Shown one piece after another: positions 14,935 to 22,165 of a stretch of DNA of 24,913 nt. Source of the DNA: DASPFV01 sp035620975 (GTDB taxonomy: Bacteria > Acidobacteriota > Vicinamibacteria > Vicinamibacterales > 2-12-FULL-66-21); the NCBI GenBank assembly GCA_035620975.1, contig DASPFV010000196.1, forward strand, positions 1 to 24,913, read 5' to 3'. The notes under the pieces were generated by a model. The model did no database searches. It was not told the DNA's origin and saw only the letters and a list, made by a program, of their open reading frames with translations. Each line of letters opens with the position of its first letter. Position 1 is the stretch's first letter. Made by a program: the position numbers and the translations under genes.

Positions 14935-17499
14935 ATGCCGTCCCAGACCCTGGCCGTCGTCTCCGGTGACAAGGACCGTTCGCTGCAGGAGGCGCTGAGC
15001 CGGCTGACAGCTTCTCCGGCACCGCTCGGTCGGGAAGCGGAGCCGATTGTCACGGCGGCGCACCGGCTGCCGGCCGTCCCGGCGTCCTTCGCCGCCTACC
15101 CCGAGGGCACGGATTCGCGCCTGTGCGCGGCGCTCGCTGCGCGCGGCATCGACCAGCTGTACTCGCACCAGGCCGAGGCGTTCGGGCACGTGCTGGCCGG
15201 ACGCCACGTGGTGACGATCACGCCGACCGCGTCCGGCAAGACGCTCTGCTACAACGCGCCCGTCCTGAACGCCATTCTGCGCGATCCGGCCACACGCGCG
15301 CTGTACCTGTTTCCGACGAAAGCGCTGGCGCAGGACCAGCTCGCCGAGCTGCACGCGCTCTCCGAGGTGGTCACCCGCGGCACGGATCTCGAGATCGGCG
15401 TGTTCACGTACGACGGTGACACGCCCTCGGATGCGAGGCGGGCGATCCGCGGCAAGGCCCACGTCGTGCTCAGCAACCCCGACATGCTGCATTCGGGGAT
15501 CCTGCCCCACCATCCGCGGTGGGCGAAACTCTTCGAGAATCTGCGATTCGTCGTGATCGACGAGCTGCACGCGTACCGGGGCGTGTTCGGGAGCCACCTG
15601 GCGAACATCATCCGGCGGCTCCACCGCGTCTGCCGCCACTACGGGTCGGACCCGACCTTCATCTGCTCGTCGGCCACCATCGCGAATCCCCGGGAGCTGG
15701 CCGAGAGGCTGACGGCCCGCCCGTTCGAGCTGGTCGAGCAGAGCGGGGCGCCACGCGGCGAGAAGTTCTTCCTGTTCCTGAACCCGCCCGTGGTGAACGC
15801 GCAGCTCGGCATCCGCCGCTCGTACCTCGCCGAGGCCCGGCGCGTGGCCCTCGAGTTCCTCAAGCACAACCTCCAGCTGATCCTCTTCGCGCAGAGCCGG
15901 CTCGCGGTGGAGATCCTCACGACCTACTTGAAGGACGCCTTCCACGGTCCGCCGGGGGCCGCGGACGTCATCCGTGGCTACCGCGGGGGTTACCTGCCGA
16001 ACCGCCGGCGGGAGATCGAGCGCGGGTTGCGAGAGGGGCAGGTCCGGGCCGTCGTTTCGACCAACGCCCTCGAGCTGGGCATCGACATCGGCGCACTCGA
16101 CGTGGCGGTGCTCGCCGGCTATCCCGGTACGATCGCGGCAACCTGGCAGCGGGCGGGCCGGGCGGGGCGCCGCACGACGCGCTCGGCCGCCGTCCTCGTG
16201 GGCAGCAGCGCGCCGATCGATCAGTTCGTCGTCCGCAATCCCTCGTACTTCTTCGACGCCTCGCCGGAGCACGCGCTGATCAATCCCGACAACCTCCACA
16301 TCCTTCTCGACCACGTGAAGTGCGCGGCGTTCGAGCTGCCGTTCAGCGAGCACGAGTCGTTCGGGCGCGAGCGCGTGCAGGACGTCCTCGCGGTGCTCGC
16401 GGAGGAGGGGTTCGTTCACTACGCCGATGGCCAGTGGAACTGGACGAGCGAATCGTACCCGGCTGACGCGGTCAGCCTCAGGTCCGTCTCGTCCGATAAC
16501 TTCGTCGTCGTCGACCTGACTCGCGGCGAGCGCGTAATCGGGGAGACCGACTTCACCAGCGGACCGGCCACGCTCCACGACAAGGCGATCTACATCGTCG
16601 AGGGGCAGCTGTTCCAGGTGAACCGGTTCGACTTCGAGGGGCGAAAGGCGTTCGTCGAGGCCGTCGATTGCGACTACTACACTGACGCCATCACCTATAC
16701 CAAAGTCACGATTCTCGAGACGTTCGGTGAGGGATCGGGGATAGGGGATCAGGGATCACGGATGGGCGGCCGCGGAGCGGGCACGGGGGATCGGGAGGGG
16801 GGAACTGGAAATCGGGGATTGGAAGTCGAGGACCAGGAGCCAGCGGTCGCGGAAATGGGATGGCAGATCGCACGGACGGACGGGGGAGAGGCAGCCCCCG
16901 GGGGGGAGCCGCGCGGCGCGGAACGGTCGCACGGCGAAGTGCACGTCGTCTCCCGTGTGGTCGGGTTCAAGAAGATCAGGTTCTACACGAACGAGAACGT
17001 CGGGTCCGGCGAACTGGACCTCCCCGAGCAGCAGATGCACACTTCGTCGTACTGGCTGACGATTCCATCCACCCTGATCGCGACCCTGCCGTTCGGCGCC
17101 GACGACCGGCGCGACGGCGTGGTGGGGCTGGCCTTTGCCATGAAGCACGTGGCGCAGCTCCTGCTGATGTGCGATTCGCACGACATCGGGCTCTCCGTCG
17201 ATGGCGGCACGCTCGATCGATCGAGCCGGACCGGGGGAGTTGCCGGCGTGCGCGACGCGCTCGCGGCCGAGCCGCGCGTGTTCATCTACGACAACTACCC
17301 TGGCGGCATCGGATTCAGCCAGCCGCTCTTCGACATGCACGCGACCCTGCTGCAGCGCACGCGCGATCTGATCCAGGGCTGCCCCTGCGGCTCGGGATGT
17401 CCGTCCTGCGTCGGCCCGGAGGGCCACACGGGACCGCGGGCGAAAGCCGTGGCGTCGGTCCTCCTCGAACGGCTGCTTTCGGGCGCGGAGGTCGCCTGA
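14935..17499 (+). CDS. mrfA: MrfA-like DEAD/DEAH-box repair helicase with DUF1998 domain
   Basis: A superfamily 2 ATP-dependent DNA helicase of 854 residues. Motif I is TASGKT with Lys102, motif II is D209-E-L-H212, motif III is S245-S-A-T248, and motif VI is Q405-R-A-G-R-A-G-R-R. The C-terminal DUF1998 region ends with a four-cysteine metal site, Cys816, Cys818, Cys822 and Cys825. B. subtilis MrfA (YprA) has this layout and repairs mitomycin C damage with the nuclease MrfB (YprB). The next gene here is a MrfB-like nuclease, which strengthens the call. A low-complexity Gly/Asp/Arg/Glu segment (about residues 598-660) interrupts the region before DUF1998; the B. subtilis protein is roughly 100 residues shorter. 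The frame stays open and homology resumes at VVGFKKIRFYT. ATG 14935 is likely; TTG 14902 and GTG 14881 are in-frame alternatives. Confidence 0.88.
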   Translation: MPSQTLAVVSGDKDRSLQEALSRLTASPAPLGREAEPIVTAAHRLPAVPASFAAYPEGTDSRLCAALAARGIDQLYSHQAEAFGHVLAGRHVVTITPTASGKTLCYNAPVLNAILRDPATRALYLFPTKALAQDQLAELHALSEVVTRGTDLEIGVFTYDGDTPSDARRAIRGKAHVVLSNPDMLHSGILPHHPRWAKLFENLRFVVIDELHAYRGVFGSHLANIIRRLHRVCRHYGSDPTFICSSATIANPRELAERLTARPFELVEQSGAPRGEKFFLFLNPPVVNAQLGIRRSYLAEARRVALEFLKHNLQLILFAQSRLAVEILTTYLKDAFHGPPGAADVIRGYRGGYLPNRRREIERGLREGQVRAVVSTNALELGIDIGALDVAVLAGYPGTIAATWQRAGRAGRRTTRSAAVLVGSSAPIDQFVVRNPSYFFDASPEHALINPDNLHILLDHVKCAAFELPFSEHESFGRERVQDVLAVLAEEGFVHYADGQWNWTSESYPADAVSLRSVSSDNFVVVDLTRGERVIGETDFTSGPATLHDKAIYIVEGQLFQVNRFDFEGRKAFVEAVDCDYYTDAITYTKVTILETFGEGSGIGDQGSRMGGRGAGTGDREGGTGNRGLEVEDQEPAVAEMGWQIARTDGGEAAPGGEPRGAERSHGEVHVVSRVVGFKKIRFYTNENVGSGELDLPEQQMHTSSYWLTIPSTLIATLPFGADDRRDGVVGLAFAMKHVAQLLLMCDSHDIGLSVDGGTLDRSSRTGGVAGVRDALAAEPRVFIYDNYPGGIGFSQPLFDMHATLLQRTRDLIQGCPCGSGCPSCVGPEGHTGPRAKAVASVLLERLLSGAEVA
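16731..16830 (+). repeat. GGGATC/GGGGAT micro-repeat inside mrfA
   Basis: Iterated GGGATCGGGGATAGGGGATCAGGG words followed by looser G-rich copies. The run is translated in frame as Gly-rich sequence (GEGSGIGDQGSRMGGRG). It looks like intergenic repeat material that has entered the gene at a loop. Confidence 0.75.
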
Positions 17500-17500
17500 C

Positions 17501-18865
17501 GTGGATTTGACCTCCAGGCTCCGGACGATTGTCAGGAGCGGTCCCCGCGCAGCCGCACGCGAGCTGACGTACGAGCCCGATTCCGGCGGATACGACGCGC
17601 CGATCGAACCGGCTCGCGTCGCCGAGATCCTCGGCGGGCGGGCGCTGACGACGACGTTCGGCAGCTGCCTCGTGATCGATCGACGGTACGAGTCAGACCG
17701 GCAGTACGGGTGTCTTCGCGTGGGCGAGTGCGAGCTGGAGGCGCTGGACCAGCTGCAGCTGCTCGATCCTGCGTTGGACGCCGGCCGCGACGCGCGCCGC
17801 GCCGTCTTCATCGATCTCGAGACCACCGGCCTGAGCGGTGGAGCCGGCACGGTCGCGTTTCTCGTCGGGTGCGGCTACTTCGATCTGGGCGCGTTCCAGG
17901 TCCGGCAGTTCCTCCTCACGAGCTACTCGGGCGAACGCGCGCTCCTCATGGCCGTGGCCGATTTCTTCGAAGACGCCGACCTCCTCGTCAGTTACAACGG
18001 GAAGACCTTCGACGTTCCGGTGATGGAGACCCGCTGGCTCTTCCACCGGATGGAGATGCCGCTCGGCCGCGTGCCTCACTTCGACATGCTGCATCCGGCC
18101 CGACGCCTCTGGCGATCACGAACCCCCGCCGGAGCCGCGGGCGACGACGGGGGGTGCCGTCTCAGTACGCTGGAGCGTGCGCTCTTCGGCGTCAGGCGCG
18201 TTGGCGACGTGCCAGGGTTCGAGATCCCGTCCCGCTTCTTCCGGTTCCTCCGGTCGGGCGATCCCCGGCCGCTCGAGCCCGTGCTGGAACACAACCGGCT
18301 GGACCTGGTGTCGCTCGCGGCCGTCACGGCGCAGGCCTCCATGCTCGCCCGGGCGGGCGCCGGGGCGTGCCGCAACGAAGCCGAGGCTCTGGCGCTGGGA
18401 CGTGTGTTCGAGCGAGCCGGCTTCTCCGCCCGCGCCGAGAGCTGCTACCGTCGTGGCGCAGGCGCCCGCGAGTCGGAGGTCGCGGCAGAGGCGCTCTACA
18501 GGCTGGGTCTGTGCTTGCGCCGGGCACGGCGCTTCGTAGAGGCGGCGGACTGCTGGGAACGCCTGGCCTCGCTCACCGAGCCGGCTGCAGTCAGGCGCCG
18601 GCCCGGCATGCGTGAACTGAGGATGTTCGCGACGGAGGCGCTGGCGATCCACCACGAGCACCGCGTGCGGGACCTGGGCCTGGCACGCGAGCTGGCGATG
18701 TTCGCGCTGGAGGAATCATCCGACGGACGGAGGACCGACGGCCTCCGTCACCGCGTCGCCCGGCTGGACCGCAAGATCCAGCGGCAGCCCGCGCTGCTCC
18801 CATGGCCACGGACGAACACCGACCGGCACGCGCCACCGAACAACACGGACGAACACAGACGGTAA
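17501..18865 (+). CDS. mrfB: MrfB-like DEDDh exonuclease with TPR-like C-terminus
   Basis: A 454-residue protein with a ribonuclease H-like 3'-5' exonuclease domain at about 98-280. The metal-binding set is D105-L-E107 in FIDLETTGL, D171 in SYNGKTFDVPVMETR, and H264-N-R-L-D268, a DEDDh pattern. Residues about 300-420 form paired helices with Ala/Leu spacing (AEALALGRVFERAGF; AAEALYRLGLCLRRARRF) like tetratricopeptide repeats, as in B. subtilis YprB/MrfB. It begins one base after the helicase stop, with GGAGG nine bases before GTG 17501, so the two are surely cotranscribed and likely act together on DNA adducts. The last about 20 residues (from PWPRTNTD) are rich in Asn, Thr, Asp and His and are encoded by a micro-repeat, so they are probably not functional. 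It converges with rpmE over only seven bases. Confidence 0.88.
   Translation: MDLTSRLRTIVRSGPRAAARELTYEPDSGGYDAPIEPARVAEILGGRALTTTFGSCLVIDRRYESDRQYGCLRVGECELEALDQLQLLDPALDAGRDARRAVFIDLETTGLSGGAGTVAFLVGCGYFDLGAFQVRQFLLTSYSGERALLMAVADFFEDADLLVSYNGKTFDVPVMETRWLFHRMEMPLGRVPHFDMLHPARRLWRSRTPAGAAGDDGGCRLSTLERALFGVRRVGDVPGFEIPSRFFRFLRSGDPRPLEPVLEHNRLDLVSLAAVTAQASMLARAGAGACRNEAEALALGRVFERAGFSARAESCYRRGAGARESEVAAEALYRLGLCLRRARRFVEAADCWERLASLTEPAAVRRRPGMRELRMFATEALAIHHEHRVRDLGLARELAMFALEESSDGRRTDGLRHRVARLDRKIQRQPALLPWPRTNTDRHAPPNNTDEHRR
18805..18862 (+). repeat. CACGGACGAACAC micro-repeat forming the mrfB tail
   Basis: CCACGGACGAACACCGAC and AACACGGACGAACACAGACGG are two imperfect copies of an ACGGA-GAACAC word. 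The TAA stop of mrfB follows immediately. The complementary vocabulary appears in the array at 21942-22090. Confidence 0.7.
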
Positions 18866-18872
18866 GGTCCGC

Positions 18873-19133
18873 TCAGGCTTTCGCGGCCGCGGGCTGTTTC
18901 CGGGCCTTGGCTGCCTGCTTCCGGCTCTCGGTCGTCTGGGCGCCGAACCGCTTCGTGAAGCGCTCCACCCGCCCTTCCGTGTCGACCAGCTTCTGGCGGC
19001 CGGTGAAGAACGGATGGCAGTTGTTGCAGATTTCAAGGTGCAGCTCGGGCTTTGTCGAGCGCGTTTTCCAGGTCGCACCGCACGCACAGCGCGCCTCGAC
19101 CTCGTGGTACTTCGGGTGAATCCCTTCCTTCAC
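18873..19133 (-). CDS. rpmE: 50S ribosomal protein bL31, zinc form
   Basis: Large-subunit ribosomal protein of 86 residues. Cys16, Cys18, Cys36 and Cys39 form the zinc site that marks the C+ type. The start MKEGIHPKYHEV and the ICNNCHPFFTGRQKLVDTEGRVERFTKRFG core are typical. A basic Ala/Lys tail of about 17 residues makes it longer than the E. coli protein (70 residues). The start is GTG, with AAGGAG six bases upstream. Its own TATAAT promoter lies in the gap before it. The C+ form suggests it is the standard copy; any zinc-free paralogue would be elsewhere. Confidence 0.96.
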   Translation of the reverse strand: MKEGIHPKYHEVEARCACGATWKTRSTKPELHLEICNNCHPFFTGRQKLVDTEGRVERFTKRFGAQTTESRKQAAKARKQPAAAKA

Positions 19134-19165
19134 GGAGCACTCCTTGGGGACTTTACGAAACCCCC

Positions 19166-19174
19166 ATTATAGCA
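19166..19174 (-). promoter_or_regulatory. extended -10 promoter of rpmE
   Basis: TGCTATAAT on the minus strand is a perfect extended -10. The predicted start near 19159 leaves a leader of about 25 bases holding AAGGAG. No -35 match is seen, as expected for extended -10 promoters. Confidence 0.7.
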
Positions 19175-19229
19175 ACTCCCGCGGCGGCCGGCTGCCCCGG
19201 CCATTCCAACTGCACGCTTTTTCAACAAC

Positions 19230-20195
19230 TTACTCGAAATCGACCGTTCGCTCCCAGCGATGGGTCCGCAGCTCGGCCATCAGCGCCGGGGGCAGCTGCC
19301 TGCCATCGCTCACTCCCAGGTTCTGCTCGACGTGTCGGAGCCTGCGCATGCCCGGGATCACCGTGCTGACGGCCGGGTGCTCCAGGATGTGTCGGAGCGC
19401 GAGCTCCGGCATGGTCATCCCTGCGGGGACCACCGTACTGAGCCGTTCGACCCGCGGCAGCGTGGCCGCGAGGTTCTCCGGGTGGAAGTAAAGGTTGCGG
19501 AAGTCTCCCTCCGGCCAGCGCGAGTCTCTCGTCAGGGTTCCCGTGAGGCTGCCCTCGTCGAAAGGCACGCGTGCGATGACAGCCACTCCGCGGTCCTGGC
19601 AGGCGGGGAACAGGCGGTCCTCCGGGCTCTGATCGAACACGTTGTAGACGACCTGAACGGCATCCACCAGCCCGGTTTCGAGGGCCCTGAGCGCGTTCGC
19701 CGGCTCCCAGCGATTGACGCTGATGCCGACGGCCCGGACGAGGCCTTCCTCCTTCAGCGCCGCCACTGCCCGCTGCCAGCGCTCGTCGTCGGCCCAGAGA
19801 TCGCTCCACACGTGCAGCTGCTGCAGGTCCAGCGTCGAGACGCCGATGTTCTCGAGGCTTTTCTCGGTGTACTCGCGGATGTGGTCTGGCGGAAACACCT
19901 CGTCCAGCGCGTACGATGGCCGCGCGGGCCATTTCCGGTTCTTCGGCGGGATTTTCGTTGCGACGTAGAGCCGCTTGTCCGGATGGCGCCGGAGGGTCGC
20001 ACCCAGGATCCGCTCGCTCCGCCCGTCGCCGTAGGCCCAGGCCGTGTCGAAGAAATTGCAGCCCAGCTCGATCGCGCGGTCCAGCGAGGCGTGCGATTCC
20101 TCGTCATCACTGCCGGTCCAGCCGGCCATGCCCCACATCCCATATCCCACTTCGGAAACCTGCCAGCCCGTGCGGCCGAAGGATCGGTAGAGCAT
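19230..20195 (-). CDS. aldo/keto reductase
   Basis: A 321-residue NADPH-dependent TIM-barrel oxidoreductase. The catalytic tetrad is Asp50, Tyr55 (FFDTAWAYGDGRSE), Lys81 (VATKIPP) and His128 (LQQLHVWS). The C-terminal S-T-V-I-P-G-M-R near 278-285 is the usual NADP-binding loop. It resembles the large group of bacterial general AKRs that act on aldehydes or sugars; the substrate cannot be told. The ATG at 20195 follows TATGAT by eight bases and has no Shine-Dalgarno sequence. It is divergent from the secreted cupin gene across a GAACC repeat. Confidence 0.9.
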   Translation of the reverse strand: MLYRSFGRTGWQVSEVGYGMWGMAGWTGSDDEESHASLDRAIELGCNFFDTAWAYGDGRSERILGATLRRHPDKRLYVATKIPPKNRKWPARPSYALDEVFPPDHIREYTEKSLENIGVSTLDLQQLHVWSDLWADDERWQRAVAALKEEGLVRAVGISVNRWEPANALRALETGLVDAVQVVYNVFDQSPEDRLFPACQDRGVAVIARVPFDEGSLTGTLTRDSRWPEGDFRNLYFHPENLAATLPRVERLSTVVPAGMTMPELALRHILEHPAVSTVIPGMRRLRHVEQNLGVSDGRQLPPALMAELRTHRWERTVDFE

Positions 20196-20203
20196 GACGG
20201 AGC

Positions 20204-20209
20204 ATCATA
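20204..20209 (-). promoter_or_regulatory. putative -10 element, near-leaderless start of aldo/keto reductase
   Basis: TATGAT on the minus strand ends eight bases before the ATG at 20195. The region upstream on this strand is GAACC repeat, with no -35 match. Confidence 0.45.
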
Positions 20210-20210
20210 G

Positions 20211-20264
20211 TCTTGAACCCGGAATCATGACCCCTGAACCTGGAACCTTGAACCTGGAACCCCG
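20211..20264. repeat. GAACC-family micro-repeat, copy D
   Basis: TTGAACCCGGAATC, CCTGAACCTGGAACC, TTGAACCTGGAACC words. The copy sits between the two divergent promoters of the aldo/keto reductase and cupin genes. Confidence 0.75.
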
Positions 20265-20273
20265 AAGTGACCC

Positions 20274-20303
20274 TTGACGCCACCCGTGCCGACGTTCTGT
20301 GAT
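20274..20303 (+). promoter_or_regulatory. promoter of secreted cupin gene
   Basis: TTGACG (20274-20279) and TGTGAT (20298-20303) are separated by 18 bases. The -10 ends six bases before the ATG at 20310, so the transcript would be leaderless. This is the only putative leaderless promoter here with a good -35. Confidence 0.6.
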
Positions 20304-20309
20304 AGACGG

Positions 20310-21059
20310 ATGCGCAGCGCTTCTTTCCTGGCGGCATACCTCGTCCTTGCGGTTCCGGCTGTCGAGCTCTCGGCGCAGGCGCGTCAGGCGGGCCCAGTGC
20401 GGCCAGGCATGACCGTGTTCGTCACCAACCTGGAGGGCCGGCCGCTCGAGGGGGTCTGGGTGAAATCCTCCGGGCCGGTGGATCGGGAGGGCGCGACCGA
20501 TGCCGACGGAACCGTCACGTTCCGCAACCTGTCCGCGGGCACCTATCGTCTCCGTTTCGAGCACGATGACTACGTCACGCTCGAACGCGAGTTGACGGTC
20601 GCGGCAGGGCGTTCGGCGAAAGTCACCGCGTCGCTCAACGCGGCGCCGCCCAGGCCGGAGCCGCCTCCACCGCCGACTCGCGAGCCCGATCCCGTCCCGG
20701 CGACACCGGCCGGGCCGCCGGCGCAGCCGACGACGATCTCGGTCCCGGACTTCATCGAGCGCAACTACATCGGCAATGCTCCCTGGACCAGGTCCGTGGT
20801 GGGGTGCGCTCCGACGGCGACGGCCAGTGTGCTGCAGCTTCGTGAGCCGCTCGCCGACCACAGCCATGGCGACGGGGACGAGATGCTCTACGTCGTGGCG
20901 GGCTCCGGAGTCCACCGCATGGCGGGTCGAGAGACGCCGCTGAGCGCGGGTGTCTTCGTGCTGGTGCCACGCGGCACCACGCATTCGGTTGCGCGACGCG
21001 GATCCAACCCCCTGATGCTGCTCACGATTCTGGCCGGGCCGCCCTGCACGGGCTCCTGA
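20310..21059 (+). CDS. secreted carboxypeptidase-regulatory-like / cupin protein
   Basis: A 249-residue exported protein. A signal peptide covers about 1-22 (cleavage after ELSA). Residues about 32-108 are a carboxypeptidase regulatory-like beta-sandwich (GMTVFVTNLEGRPLEGVWV ... GTVTFRNLSAGTYRLRFEHDDY). A Pro-rich linker (about 112-140) follows. Residues about 145-245 are a cupin barrel with H-S-H-G-D-G-D-E and, later, P-R-G-T-T-H-S, giving His, His, Glu and His metal ligands. The metal and any reaction are unknown; sugar or phenolic ligand binding in the periplasm is possible. ATG 20310 is chosen because the signal sequence begins there and a promoter ends six bases before it; a start at 20274 would put 12 polar residues ahead. 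It converges with the methyltransferase gene over 13 bases. Confidence 0.75.
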   Translation: MRSASFLAAYLVLAVPAVELSAQARQAGPVRPGMTVFVTNLEGRPLEGVWVKSSGPVDREGATDADGTVTFRNLSAGTYRLRFEHDDYVTLERELTVAAGRSAKVTASLNAAPPRPEPPPPPTREPDPVPATPAGPPAQPTTISVPDFIERNYIGNAPWTRSVVGCAPTATASVLQLREPLADHSHGDGDEMLYVVAGSGVHRMAGRETPLSAGVFVLVPRGTTHSVARRGSNPLMLLTILAGPPCTGS

Positions 21060-21072
21060 CCGGCGCCTGCGC

Positions 21073-21918
21073 TCACCCTTTGGAGGCGACGATAACGGGG
21101 TGGTCCTCCATCGCATGGCGGAGGATGCGCAACAGCTCCATGCCCACGGCGTCCTGGAAGAGTGGACCACGCTTGCCGAGGCCGGCCAGCTCCAGCATCG
21201 CGAGCCAGAGCCGGCGCCCGGCGCGCAGCGGCCGCGGCGTATCGGCGATCTGGTGCCACCGCGTCCACCGCGCGAGATCGGCCTCGAAGTACGGAACCAC
21301 ATAGGCGAGGGGCTTGAGCCGCACGCGCTGGAAGCCGGCCTCCTGGCATGCAGACAGGAACGGCGCCACGAGAACCTCCTGCTCGGTCACGCCGAACGAC
21401 TCGGACGCGTGCTTCGACGTGGCGGCTTCCGCATGACCCCGGCCGGGCTCGGAGAACAGCACACGCCCTCCCGGCTTCAGCACACGATAGACCTCCCGGA
21501 GCGCCTGCCGCATGTCCTGGAGGTGATGGAAGGCGTTCAGGCTGGCCGCGGCATCGAACACCCCATCGCCGAACGGCAAGAGTTCGAGATCGCCGGCCAC
21601 CAGCCGGCCTGGCCGGGGCAGGCGCTCACCGGCCACGCGGAGCAAGTCGATCGAGAGATCGACGGCGACGCTGTCCACGTGCAGCCGCTGGAGCCATTCG
21701 GACACCCAGCCGCTTCCCGCGCCGAGGTCGAGGAGGCGTTCGCCGGGAGCCGGCGCCAGGCAGACGAGCAGAACGGCGAAGTCGCGGATGAGCGCTGCGC
21801 TCTCGCTCACCATGTCGTGCCCGGGAGGGGCGAACGGCTTGGTGCGTTCCCACGGGAGGGTGCCGGCCCGCCGCGCGTACTCCTTCTCGGCCTGCTTCGC
21901 GCGGTCGGGGGACGGCAC
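21073..21918 (-). CDS. class I SAM-dependent methyltransferase
   Basis: A 281-residue soluble methyltransferase of the UbiE/Methyltransf_11 type. Motif I is LLDLGAGSG (62-70), the acidic residue after strand 2 is Asp87 (VAVDLS), motif II is in FDAAASLNAFHHL near 120-133, and motif III is VLKPGGRVLFSEPG near 147-160. The C-terminal about 100 residues form a family-specific helical cap that I do not recognise. The target may be a lipid, quinone or small metabolite; nothing nearby decides it. The start is GTG 21918, six bases after TACCAT and without a Shine-Dalgarno sequence. Confidence 0.85.
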   Translation of the reverse strand: MPSPDRAKQAEKEYARRAGTLPWERTKPFAPPGHDMVSESAALIRDFAVLLVCLAPAPGERLLDLGAGSGWVSEWLQRLHVDSVAVDLSIDLLRVAGERLPRPGRLVAGDLELLPFGDGVFDAAASLNAFHHLQDMRQALREVYRVLKPGGRVLFSEPGRGHAEAATSKHASESFGVTEQEVLVAPFLSACQEAGFQRVRLKPLAYVVPYFEADLARWTRWHQIADTPRPLRAGRRLWLAMLELAGLGKRGPLFQDAVGMELLRILRHAMEDHPVIVASKG

Positions 21919-21924
21919 GCCGTA

Positions 21925-21930
21925 ATGGTA
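21925..21930 (-). promoter_or_regulatory. putative -10 element, leaderless start of methyltransferase
   Basis: TACCAT on the minus strand ends six bases before the GTG at 21918. It lies at the edge of the tandem repeat region, and no -35 is seen. Confidence 0.4.
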
Positions 21931-21941
21931 GATCCGAAGCG

Positions 21942-22090
21942 CGTGAATCCGCCTTCCTCCGCGTCCCCGTCGGACCGTGCCGTCATCCGCGTCCCGTCGA
22001 CCCGACCGTCATCTGCGTGCATCCGCGTTCACCCGCGTCCCGTTGACCCGACCATCATCCGCGTGAATCCGCGTTCATCCGCGTCCCGTC
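21942..22090. repeat. 46-bp tandem repeat built from GCGTGAATCCGCGTTCATCC words
   Basis: Two full 46-base copies (21988-22033 and 22034-22079) differ at five positions. A third starts at 22080, and degenerate pieces precede them from 21942. The copies are directly adjacent with no spacers, so this is not a CRISPR array. It takes up most of the 247-base gap between the methyltransferase and the spermidine-synthase-like gene; the remainder (22091-22165) shows nothing recognisable. Confidence 0.85.
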
Positions 22091-22165
22091 CTCCCCGCCC
22101 GTCTATCCGCGGGGACTGGCGTGGAAACCGGATTGGGGTCCGAACAGGACGCCGCTGCGCGCGCG

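Noticed and set aside
14893..16578. Minus-strand open frame of 561 codons opposite mrfA
   Set aside because: The sense strand carries all helicase motifs; the antisense product resembles no family.
16731..16935. Frameshift or sequencing error in mrfA
   Set aside because: The same frame stays open on both sides and DUF1998 similarity resumes in frame, so an in-frame insertion is simpler.
19210..19229. T-rich stretch after the aldo/keto reductase as an intrinsic terminator
   Set aside because: On the gene's own strand it reads as A-rich, and no stem precedes it.
21942..22090. CRISPR array
   Set aside because: The 46-bp units are directly adjacent without unique spacers, and no cas genes are present.
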